Assembly: GCA_029855985.1 (NCBI GenBank)
Contig: JAGSHR010000093.1
Coordinates: 1 to 5,745, forward strand
Length of the DNA: 5,745 nt
From: Candidatus Njordarchaeota archaeon
GTDB lineage: Archaea; Thermoproteota; JANJXX01; Panguiarchaeales; Panguiarchaeaceae
Reading direction: 5' to 3'
Part shown: piece by piece, positions 1 to 5,724 of the stretch
Layout of the letters: each line of letters starts with the position of its first letter
How positions within the stretch are numbered: the first letter of the stretch is position 1
Notes under the pieces: generated by a model
What the model was told of the DNA's origin: nothing
Database searches by the model: none
The model's input: only the letters and a program-made list of their open reading frames with translations
Made by a program: the position numbers and the translations under genes

Positions 1-171
1 GTTCCTATTGTTGGTATAAAGCATGAAGGGCATGTCGAAAGCATAGCAAGGACTTTCGACTTCCAACTTTCTGATGGTGACATCTCTGAAATTAATAGTG
101 TTCTTTCAACTATTAGGATTTCAAAGGTGAAAGCGATACCCTCAATGATACGTAGATTGATTCGTCCTTAG
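1..171 (+). CDS. Aldo/keto reductase, C-terminal fragment (5' end outside window)
   Basis: Frame 1 is open from the first base to a TAG at 169-171, giving the last 56 residues of a protein whose start lies off the left edge. The fragment begins VPIVGIKHEGHVESIARTFD and continues with QLSDGDISEINSVL. This matches the C-terminal part of aldo/keto reductases, where a 'xIPIxGxxxxxHvEe' strand and loop help bind the NADP(H) cofactor and a helix beginning 'LSxxdixxI' follows. Members of the family are cytosolic (beta/alpha)8-barrel oxidoreductases that reduce aldehydes or ketones; the substrate cannot be inferred from this piece. The tail after the helix is basic (MIRRLIRP). The stop overlaps the stop of the opposite-strand gene by four bases, so the two genes are convergent with no room for a separate terminator. 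The family call is from motif resemblance only, and the catalytic Asp-Tyr-Lys-His residues lie outside the window. Confidence 0.65.
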   Translation, partial: VPIVGIKHEGHVESIARTFDFQLSDGDISEINSVLSTIRISKVKAIPSMIRRLIRP

Positions 172-2543
172 TGAAGTTTTTTCATTCTTCTAATTAGTAA
201 TTTGGGAAGTTTTGCCTTGAGCCATGCTGTGATGTCTTCCTTTTTCCAGTATGCCGCACTTACAATTGCAAGTAGCGTTGCTAGGATGATTATATCTCCT
301 GCTATTTTTAATGATGATCTCTCTGTTGTCAATGCAGAAGTTACTACGTATTTATATTCCTTAGATATATTCCAGTTTCCCCATTCATCTTCTACGTATA
401 TCCTATATGTAATCACGGTTCCTGCTGGGAATGATGGTATCTCTCCAACGTACACCCCCCTCTCTTTTATGTATCGCATTGATACTCTGTTGACTGCACT
501 TCCGTTTGAGAAAATCAGTACTACTTTCTTTATATTGCTCTCGTCACTTATTTGAGCTTCTACAATAACTGTTTGTAACTCATTAGGTGTTTCGGGTGTC
601 TGCGATACATAAATGATAAGTGGCGGATTTATGTCCTTTGCCCTAACTTTAAAGGAAACGGCCTTAGACGAACCCCAATTATTGTAAATGTCTCTTATGA
701 GAACTTTATAGGTTATAATCATCCCCTCTTTAAATTTAGGCAATACTGCTGAAAATGAGATATCTCTTTTATTAAAGGTCATACTAATATTATGATAAGA
801 AATACCGTCTGAGTATTGCAGAATCCCTTCGACTGGATAACTGTCATCGGTAACGTAGGCTACTATAATGACATTATCCAAATTAGTAACATTTATCGGA
901 TGTTGCACTATTTTGATTATTTTTGGCGGATTATTTTCTAACTTAACTGGAGTTACTAAGGGATATCTATCGACAGAATTTGTTGGTATCTCGTATGGTG
1001 TATCTCCGATATTGTCTCCATTTTTATCATTTATCCCTGAACCACTCCAGTAATTACCAATCTTTCCATTGTCAAATGTGTTATTGTCATTATCGAAGAC
1101 ATGAATCGAGTTCTCGATAAAATTATTAAAGTAAACGGTAACCCCCACCGATTCTGAAATATAAATTCCGTTTAGGTTCTCAAAAAAGGTTGAGTTCAAA
1201 ATTTGAATATCTTTTGAATCTGCTGTGTATATTCCGTGGAATTCATTAAACGCAATGAAGCAATTTGTAATGTTAACAGAATGCGAGTAACGTATATCTA
1301 TAGAGAATGAGTTGCTGTAGAATTTGCTGTACCTAATCTCAACACCATTAGAATGTTCTAAGAAAATACCATAAAACGTATTTTTATCAAAAAACGTGGT
1401 CCACACTGTAATGTCAGTTGAATCTAAAAATCTCACAGCATACAAATTTTTTCTAAATGTTGTGTTATATATATGAGTGCTGTTTGTTTTAATAGCGAAC
1501 AGTCCATAATATTCGTTTTCGATAACTTCTGAATTGTTAATGTTAAAATTAACTGATTTTTGTAAGAAAATCCCATAGAAACTATTCTCGATATTAGATT
1601 TCGAGGTAGTGATGTTCTTGGAATCAACTATTGATATGCTATATTTGCTTTGATAAATCAAACAATCAGTAAGCATTATGTTTTTTGAATCTTTTATTCT
1701 TACTCCATAATATGTCGCGTTACCAATTTTTGCAGAGAGAATTTTTATGTTTTCAGAAAACGCTATGTCTACTCCTACCACGGTAAAGTTAATATTTGCA
1801 TCGTGTAGTGTAATGTTTGATGAACAATAAATCAATGTTGGTCCTTCTGGTTTTATTATTTTGTTGCTTTCGTTGAACAAATATATCAGTTCTTTCCCAT
1901 TAATCTTATTTTTAGTAATAGTGTGATTGTAATGCTGGATATCGTATCCATTTACCAAAATTCCACAGTTTTCAAAAGAATTATTTTCGATAATCACATT
2001 CGACGTTCTATCTAAGAAGATTCCTGCATAATTGTTTATAAAGTAGGAGTTCATTATTCGTGCATTATTGGTTGCTATCCAAATGCCGCTTTTTCTCCAG
2101 TCTTCTTCGTCAGTATACCCTGCAAATTCTATTGTACTATTTTGGACAGCAAAGGATGCATTTTGATTTATTTGTATGTAATATCTCATATTCTCGTCTT
2201 CGCTTGTAATTGTACTGTTAAAGACTATTAGTGCACCTCCTTGCTGAACTAAAATACCGAACTCCCCGTTATATCGTAATCTAAACATTGCGCGTGAGTT
2301 AACAAGTGTTAGATTCCCTCCATTGTAGATAATTATATTTCCTGTTATGATGATTTCTTGTTCTTTAATTACAGTTTGGTTCTTTACAATCAAATCGCCA
2401 GAAATTACAATCGTATTCTTCTTAATAGGCTCGTTAGCTCTGATTAAGTTGATAGGAGTTGCCCCTAAGCTAACTGAGGTAAAGGCTAATAGAATTACAA
2501 AAATTAAAGCAAGATGATAGACGCGTTTTTTCATTGTTCTCAT
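168..2543 (-). CDS. Secreted, membrane-anchored NosD-like right-handed beta-helix protein with two Ig-like domains
   Basis: A 791-residue protein predicted to sit outside the cell, tethered to the membrane. Residues 4-28 look like a signal peptide: MKKR, a hydrophobic core, then SVSLGA. Residues about 45-480 are Asn/Ile/Ser/Phe-rich parallel beta-helix rungs, most regular from 278 to 480 with a 22-23-residue period (YYGVRIKDSKNIMLTDC-like units). Residues 471-532 form the NosD-type end seen in archaeal surface proteins: YFNNFIENS, GNYWSG, then NDKNGDNIGDTPYEI and DRYPL. Two homologous Ig/fibronectin-like domains follow (about 538-636 and 639-735), each starting NPP and ending in ITYxxxxxDxxxNW. 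A transmembrane helix (about 746-765) and a basic tail complete it. About 22 N-x-S/T sequons suggest a glycoprotein. The ATG at 2541-2543 is used; an in-frame ATG three codons later (2532-2534) is equally possible, and neither has a strong ribosome binding site. In NosD proper this fold serves copper-site maturation of N2O reductase, but no nos genes are present. The role here is unknown: surface binding, adhesion or carbohydrate interaction are all possible. Confidence 0.85.
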   Translation of the reverse strand: MRTMKKRVYHLALIFVILLAFTSVSLGATPINLIRANEPIKKNTIVISGDLIVKNQTVIKEQEIIITGNIIIYNGGNLTLVNSRAMFRLRYNGEFGILVQQGGALIVFNSTITSEDENMRYYIQINQNASFAVQNSTIEFAGYTDEEDWRKSGIWIATNNARIMNSYFINNYAGIFLDRTSNVIIENNSFENCGILVNGYDIQHYNHTITKNKINGKELIYLFNESNKIIKPEGPTLIYCSSNITLHDANINFTVVGVDIAFSENIKILSAKIGNATYYGVRIKDSKNIMLTDCLIYQSKYSISIVDSKNITTSKSNIENSFYGIFLQKSVNFNINNSEVIENEYYGLFAIKTNSTHIYNTTFRKNLYAVRFLDSTDITVWTTFFDKNTFYGIFLEHSNGVEIRYSKFYSNSFSIDIRYSHSVNITNCFIAFNEFHGIYTADSKDIQILNSTFFENLNGIYISESVGVTVYFNNFIENSIHVFDNDNNTFDNGKIGNYWSGSGINDKNGDNIGDTPYEIPTNSVDRYPLVTPVKLENNPPKIIKIVQHPINVTNLDNVIIVAYVTDDSYPVEGILQYSDGISYHNISMTFNKRDISFSAVLPKFKEGMIITYKVLIRDIYNNWGSSKAVSFKVRAKDINPPLIIYVSQTPETPNELQTVIVEAQISDESNIKKVVLIFSNGSAVNRVSMRYIKERGVYVGEIPSFPAGTVITYRIYVEDEWGNWNISKEYKYVVTSALTTERSSLKIAGDIIILATLLAIVSAAYWKKEDITAWLKAKLPKLLIRRMKKLH
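1095..1712 (-). repeat. Tandem beta-helix rungs (22-23-residue protein repeat) within the NosD-like gene
   Basis: Residues 278-483 of the surface protein read as about nine consecutive rungs. Each begins with an aromatic-Gly-Ile/Val-type strand (YYGVRI, YSISIV, FYGIFL, YYGLFA, YAVRFL, FYGIFL, FSIDIR, FHGIYT, NGIYIS), followed by a short S/D-containing turn, a second strand (NIMLTDC, NITTSKS, NFNINNS and so on) and an N-rich turn ending in E/K/S-N-x. The period is 22-23 residues (66-69 bases). The repeat is visible at the protein level but diverged at the DNA level, so it looks old rather than a recent expansion. Confidence 0.8.
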
Positions 2544-2669
2544 GATACAAGCCTTTTCAAGTTAGCCCTATCCTTGTTCACTACATTATTGTTTGAATAT
2601 TTCAATTTTACTTTATGTAATTTTTCATACTTTTTCATTTTTGGCTTCTACCGCCATAAAGCTACTTAC

Positions 2670-2680
2670 TTAAAATATAA
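2670..2680 (+). promoter_or_regulatory. Candidate TATA box for mtaB
   Basis: The string TTAAAATATAA lies in the divergent intergenic region. If this is the TATA box, an archaeal transcript would start about 22-27 bases downstream, near 2699-2705. That is after the upstream ATG at 2693 and before the GTG at 2726. The surrounding sequence is very AT-rich, so chance matches are easy; a second TATA-like string (TTATAATAT, 2686-2694) also fits a start downstream of 2693. Confidence 0.35.
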
Positions 2681-2715
2681 TAATGTTATAATATGACAAA
2701 CGTTAATATTAGACT

Positions 2716-2721
2716 GGTGAG
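2716..2721 (+). promoter_or_regulatory. Ribosome binding site that decides the mtaB start
   Basis: GGTGAG matches the part of the anti-Shine-Dalgarno complement (GGAGGTGA) commonly used in archaea. It sits five bases before the GTG at 2726-2728. No comparable motif precedes the in-frame ATG at 2693, whose upstream sequence is pure A/T except for one G. Confidence 0.5.
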
Positions 2722-2725
2722 TATA

Positions 2726-4093
2726 GTGCGTAGTCCATTTAGACGTTTGTCTTATTCAAGTGCTAACGAACTGATTTTTGGAAAATCTAAACATCCTATT
2801 CGTTATGGGTTTGGTTTAGAGGTAGGGAATGATTCTGTAATTCCAGAAATAAAGTACTTCCCAAAGCCAGAGCAGCTGAAAAATGAGGAAATTACTATCA
2901 AAACTTATCGGAAGATTGTTAAAGATATTTTCGAGCGAGCCGCTAACTTGGGTGTTAATAAGCTTCAACTTGAGCTGGAACATCCATTTCTTCTCACAGA
3001 AAACGTAAGTTTGGGTGCTGAGGTAACTAGGGTGCATCGCGAACTTATGGAGAAATATTATGATGAGTATGGAATCAAATCTGCATTAAGAGTCACTATC
3101 GCAGATATTCGAAATGTTACCGAAGATGGCCTGAGAGGAGAAAAACTAAATATAATGCTCGACGCTTTTGAAGCTTGCGCAGAAAATGGAGCAGATGCTG
3201 TTTGTATAGAATCATACGGCGGAAAAGAATTGATTGTTAACGCAGTAGTTAGAGGAGATATTCAAGGCGTAATCTTTGCTACTGGTATTGTTGCTAGTAT
3301 TGATGTAGAATATCTTTGGAATAAAATTGCTGAAATAGTTAAAGGCAAAGCAATACCTACTGGTGATACTGCTTGTTCACATGCTAATAGCACTATGGTT
3401 CTTGCTGGTGGTTTTTCAAAAAGAATGATATCTCATGTGTTTGCAGCTGTTGTCAGAGCTATATCCGCTGTAAGAACATTAGCCTCTTACGAGGCCGGTG
3501 GCATTGGCCCGGGGAAAGACTGTGCTTATGAAAATACGATAATCAAGGCTATAACAGGATATCCTATGTCTATGGAAGGAAAAACAGCTGCTTGTGCTCA
3601 CTCTAGTTTAATTGGTAACATTCCAATGGCAGTAGCAGATTTGTGGTCAAATGAATCTATTGAGTATACTAAATTGTACGGTGGTATGGGACCCTCTGTT
3701 TGCCTAGAAATGCTTTATTACGACTGTGAACTGATGAATATGGCATTAAAGGAAAATAAAGAGCAACTCTTAAGGGACCTTATTGTTAAGAGCAATATCT
3801 ACAAAGACCCTCAGGCATTGATACTTTCCCCTGAGAGTTCAGTTAGAATTGCAAGAGCGATCGTTAGTGCAGAGTCCTTCTATGAAAGAGCTATAAATGC
3901 TGCTCTTGAAGCTATAAATATTATTGATGAAAACAAAGAAAAGCTTAAATTACCAGCAATAGAGCAGAAATACATCACACGGATTAAAAATAATTTCCTT
4001 AATATGCCTGAAGAAAAAACATTCATAGAATCAATGATAAAGAGATACACAGAAATTACAAACGAGTTTATTCCCCACAACTATGAACTGTAA
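2726..4093 (+). CDS. mtaB: Methanol:corrinoid methyltransferase MtaB
   Basis: MtaB transfers the methyl group of methanol to the Co(I) corrinoid of its partner MtaC, the first step of methanol use in methanogens and some anaerobes; it is a cytosolic TIM-barrel enzyme with one zinc. From the GTG at 2726 the product is 455 residues, close to the roughly 460 of Methanosarcina MtaB as I recall it. All three zinc ligands known from M. barkeri are found: Glu at 3209-3211 (residue 162, in CIESYGGKE), Cys at 3374-3376 (217, in GDTACSHAN) and Cys at 3521-3523 (266, in GPGKDCAYEN). Other family blocks are EKYYDEYGIKSALR, ACAENGADAV, KAITGYPMSMEGKTAACAHS, WSNES and KDPQA. The GTG start is preferred because it has a GGTGAG site and aligns with the M. 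barkeri N-terminus; an ATG at 2693 would add 11 residues. No mtaC or mtaA is nearby. Methanol is the expected substrate, but another methoxylated or methylated compound is possible for divergent members. Confidence 0.9.
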   Translation: MRSPFRRLSYSSANELIFGKSKHPIRYGFGLEVGNDSVIPEIKYFPKPEQLKNEEITIKTYRKIVKDIFERAANLGVNKLQLELEHPFLLTENVSLGAEVTRVHRELMEKYYDEYGIKSALRVTIADIRNVTEDGLRGEKLNIMLDAFEACAENGADAVCIESYGGKELIVNAVVRGDIQGVIFATGIVASIDVEYLWNKIAEIVKGKAIPTGDTACSHANSTMVLAGGFSKRMISHVFAAVVRAISAVRTLASYEAGGIGPGKDCAYENTIIKAITGYPMSMEGKTAACAHSSLIGNIPMAVADLWSNESIEYTKLYGGMGPSVCLEMLYYDCELMNMALKENKEQLLRDLIVKSNIYKDPQALILSPESSVRIARAIVSAESFYERAINAALEAINIIDENKEKLKLPAIEQKYITRIKNNFLNMPEEKTFIESMIKRYTEITNEFIPHNYEL

Positions 4094-4115
4094 TCTTTTC
4101 ATACTCCTTCTTTTG
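4094..4115 (+). terminator. Possible pyrimidine-rich terminator after mtaB
   Basis: Directly after the mtaB TAA the sequence is strongly T/C-rich (TCTTTTC, then CTCCTTCTTTTG). Archaeal transcription often ends at T-rich tracts without a hairpin, so this could serve as the terminator. The insertion sequence landed at its downstream end. The support is compositional only. Confidence 0.35.
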
Positions 4116-4120
4116 TAATA
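4113..4120 (+). repeat. Left copy of the 8-bp target-site duplication
   Basis: TTGTAATA immediately precedes the left inverted repeat and is repeated exactly after the right one (5196-5203). The flanking bases differ (T before the left copy, A before the right; T after the left, C after the right), which sets the length at eight. Confidence 0.9.
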
Positions 4121-4136
4121 TGCTTTGTTGAATAAA
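4121..4136 (+). repeat. Left terminal inverted repeat of the IS
   Basis: TGCTTTGTTGAATAAA is the exact reverse complement of 5180-5195. Beyond base 16 the two ends diverge. Confidence 0.92.
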
Positions 4137-4160
4137 ACGTAATCATAGCACTCAACCGAC

Positions 4161-4174
4161 AAAAATATATTTTA
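4161..4174 (+). promoter_or_regulatory. Candidate TATA box of the transposase gene
   Basis: AAAAATATATTTTA lies inside the IS, upstream of the transposase. Its centre is about 27 bases before 4195 and 36 bases before the ATG at 4204, so transcription would start close to that ATG, giving a very short leader. This spacing argues against the GTG at 4177, which would fall upstream of the transcription start. Confidence 0.4.
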
Positions 4175-4203
4175 TCGTGTTATCTGCGTCCTGGTGCTCG
4201 GTT

Positions 4204-5118
4204 ATGCCTGCAGGTAAATCGTGGAGCGAGTATAACGAACAACTCGTTAGACGAGGCGAAATATTTCTCTCCCTGGAGTTCATTGATTCATGGAATGAAG
4301 AGCTAGCGTCCATGAACGATAATAAGAGAGGACGCCCCTATAAGTTTCCTGAATCGATGATTCTATTCCTAGCCGTAGTATACCACGCAATGCGTGTTCC
4401 TTACCGCGCATTGGAAGGGATTCTGCGGAGCTTGAATAAATATATCCCCGCATTAAGGGTAGCGGACTATTCTACGATTGCAAAAAGAATTGTCAAGATG
4501 AAGTTACCCCTCGAATGGTTAGAAGATGACGATAACGACACTATAGCAATCTCGATAGATAGTAGCGGTATAAAAGTTACAAACCGAGGAGATTGGATTC
4601 GTAAGAAGTGGCGAGTCTACCGAGGATGGATAAAGGTGCATATCGCAGTAGACGCAACGAAGGGAAAAGAGGGGCGGCGTAAGGTTTTGGCTGTAAGTGT
4701 GACGGAAGAGAAAGTTACCGACGCTGCTGTTTTCAAGCAGTTGTTTGATATGGCCAGAGCGAATGTGAAAAGCCCAAATCGGATAAAACGCGTATACCTG
4801 GACGGTGCATACGACCGAAAGGAGATATTTAACATGTTGGACGAAGCAAAAGTCGAACCCGTGATACGTGTACGAAAGGATGCATCGACGAAAGCTAGAG
4901 GGTCACCTAAGCGGGCTGAAGTCGTAAGGGCCATTAAGAAGCTAGGATACGGGGAGTGGAAAAAGCAGACTGGCTACGGGTACAGATGGGCCGTGGAAGG
5001 GGCTTTTTCGGCGGTAAAACGTATGTTTGGCGAGGTTGTAAGGGCGCATAAGCCGAGACAAATGGCAAGGGAGGCGATATTCCTATTTTTGCTTTATAAC
5101 AGAGTTATTTCGGGTTGA
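4204..5118 (+). CDS. IS5-family DDE transposase
   Basis: The enzyme cuts and joins the ends of the surrounding element. From the ATG at 4204 it has 304 residues. The N-terminus (MPAGKSWSEYNEQLVRRGE, then SWNEEL and KRGRPYKFPES) is the usual start of this transposase group, with a helical DNA-binding region up to about residue 105. The catalytic triad is visible: Asp119 in ISIDSSGIKV, Asp200 in VYLDGAYD and Glu265 in RWAVEGAFSAVKRMFG. The last block fits the Y-(2)-R-(3)-E-(6)-K signature of IS4/IS5 transposases exactly (Tyr258, Arg261, Glu265, Lys272). There is no frameshift or internal stop, so it is probably functional. The frame can be extended to a GTG at 4177 (9 more residues), but that start has no ribosome site and sits too close to the TATA element. 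Confidence 0.93.
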   Translation: MPAGKSWSEYNEQLVRRGEIFLSLEFIDSWNEELASMNDNKRGRPYKFPESMILFLAVVYHAMRVPYRALEGILRSLNKYIPALRVADYSTIAKRIVKMKLPLEWLEDDDNDTIAISIDSSGIKVTNRGDWIRKKWRVYRGWIKVHIAVDATKGKEGRRKVLAVSVTEEKVTDAAVFKQLFDMARANVKSPNRIKRVYLDGAYDRKEIFNMLDEAKVEPVIRVRKDASTKARGSPKRAEVVRAIKKLGYGEWKKQTGYGYRWAVEGAFSAVKRMFGEVVRAHKPRQMAREAIFLFLLYNRVISG

Positions 5119-5179
5119 GACGATACTGTAGGAGGAGTACGTAGCAAAAACAGGTTAATAAGAGATGACTCGAAATTTA

Positions 5180-5195
5180 TTTATTCAACAAAGCA
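5180..5195 (-). repeat. Right terminal inverted repeat of the IS
   Basis: TTTATTCAACAAAGCA is the exact reverse complement of the left end at 4121-4136 and is followed directly by the second target duplication. Confidence 0.92.
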
Positions 5196-5203
5196 TTGTA
5201 ATA
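5196..5203 (+). repeat. Right copy of the 8-bp target-site duplication
   Basis: TTGTAATA is identical to 4113-4120. Removing the IS and one copy restores TTTTGTAATACAAAA, a perfect 7+1+7 palindrome. Confidence 0.9.
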
Positions 5204-5206
5204 CAA

Positions 5207-5216
5207 AAATTTAAAA
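5207..5216 (+). promoter_or_regulatory. Candidate TATA element for the sugar dehydrogenase gene
   Basis: AAATTTAAAA lies just outside the right end of the IS, about 56 bases before the ATG at 5272. It would give a leader of roughly 30 bases containing the GTGAT ribosome motif. If it is the native promoter, the IS insertion left it intact but replaced everything upstream of it. AT-rich context makes this tentative. Confidence 0.3.
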
Positions 5217-5261
5217 CGAGGCATTTTTCCATTATGTGTATCAAAATTTTTTGTACGGTAC

Positions 5262-5266
5262 GTGAT
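5262..5266 (+). promoter_or_regulatory. Ribosome binding motif of the sugar dehydrogenase gene
   Basis: GTGAT matches the 5'-GGTGAT-3' type archaeal Shine-Dalgarno core and is five bases before the ATG at 5272. It supports that ATG, which also gives the expected N-terminus for a Rossmann fold starting directly with the first beta strand. Confidence 0.45.
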
Positions 5267-5271
5267 GAAAT

Positions 5272-5724
5272 ATGATTGCCGGTGTAATAGGAATCGGAAA
5301 GATGGGAAAAAACCATGTTCGTGTTCTTTCAGAACTCCGAGATATTGACCAAGTTTATGTATACGACACTAATAAGACGCTGTTGAAGACTGTTGAGGAA
5401 CAGTATAATGTAAGAGTATCTAATTCCTTAAGTTCGATTTTAAAAATAGTTGACTTTGCAGTTATAAGCACTCCTACATCAACACACTTTGAAATAGCTA
5501 AAAAAGCATTGAAATACGAAGTGAATTTATTGATAGAAAAACCAGTAACCTTAACATACCAAGAAGGCACTGAACTATTAAAAATCATTAGTCAATTGAA
5601 TGATGATGTTATTATTGGTGTTGGTCATATCGAACGATTCAACCCAATTGTTTCAGAAATTAATAAAATCGTCAAAAACCCCTCTTTCATAGAAATCAAA
5701 CGACATAATCCCGCATCTCAGAGA
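5272..5724 (+). CDS. Gfo/Idh/MocA-family NAD(P)-dependent sugar dehydrogenase, N-terminal part (possibly UDP-N-acetylglucosamine 3-dehydrogenase)
   Basis: Only the first 151 residues are genomic; usual family length is about 300-350. The Rossmann nucleotide-binding motif GIGKMG is at residues 7-12, after the first strand. DFAVISTPTSTH (61-72) and LLIEKPVT (87-93) are the standard Gfo/Idh blocks; the Lys of EKP contacts cofactor and substrate. GVGHIERFNP (116-125) is typical of the archaeal and bacterial subgroup annotated as UDP-N-acetylglucosamine 3-dehydrogenase, which oxidises the sugar at C3 on the way to 3-amino or 2,3-diamino sugars for glycans. The subgroup call is from motif memory and is only moderately sure. 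The frame appears to run to a TGA at the very end, but the last six residues (LSLIHI) and that stop are encoded by sequencing adapter, so the gene is truncated by assembly, not by mutation. The IS lies 76 bases upstream. Confidence 0.85.

Larger units (their letters stand above)
4121..5195 (+). mobile_element. Complete IS5-family insertion sequence, ISH1-like group
   Basis: The element is 1075 bp long, bounded by perfect 16-bp inverted repeats beginning TGC, flanked by exact 8-bp duplications, and encodes one intact DDE transposase. As I recall the IS5 subgroup properties, a length of 900-1150 bp, an 8-bp duplication and ends of the form xGC fit the ISH1 group. Everything needed for activity appears present. 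A hand count of one 60-base line inside it gives about 47% G+C, against about 38% for a line inside mtaB, consistent with a foreign element. It separates mtaB from the sugar dehydrogenase gene without interrupting either. The exact duplications and intact ORF suggest a recent insertion. Confidence 0.92.

Noticed and set aside
202..555. A 117-codon open frame on the + strand inside the surface-protein gene
   Set aside because: It is antisense to the clearly coding Ig-like and anchor region of the opposite strand; the predicted protein is low-complexity Ser/Ile/Leu-rich with no recognisable motif.
168..2543. Reading the beta-helix gene as a true nosD for nitrous oxide reductase maturation
   Set aside because: No nosZ, nosF, nosY or nosL-like gene is present, and the Ig-like domains and membrane anchor match archaeal surface proteins that merely share the fold.
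2514..2696. A 60-codon open frame on the + strand spanning the divergent intergenic region
   Set aside because: It runs antisense through the signal peptide of the surface protein and then through promoter-like AT-rich sequence; it is Phe-rich without a recognisable motif or ribosome site.
4617..4934. A 105-codon open frame antisense to the transposase
   Set aside because: It is a shadow of the transposase reading frame, which has an exact catalytic signature; nothing in the antisense product is recognisable.
5129..5137. A strong Shine-Dalgarno-like string (TAGGAGGAG) after the transposase stop
   Set aside because: No start codon at usable spacing leads to a meaningful frame before the IS end, so it is probably coincidental.
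5165..5275. A 36-codon open frame starting inside the right end of the IS and overlapping the dehydrogenase start
   Set aside because: It crosses the IS boundary and target duplication, has no ribosome site at usable spacing, shows no recognisable protein pattern, and is expected by chance in AT-rich sequence.
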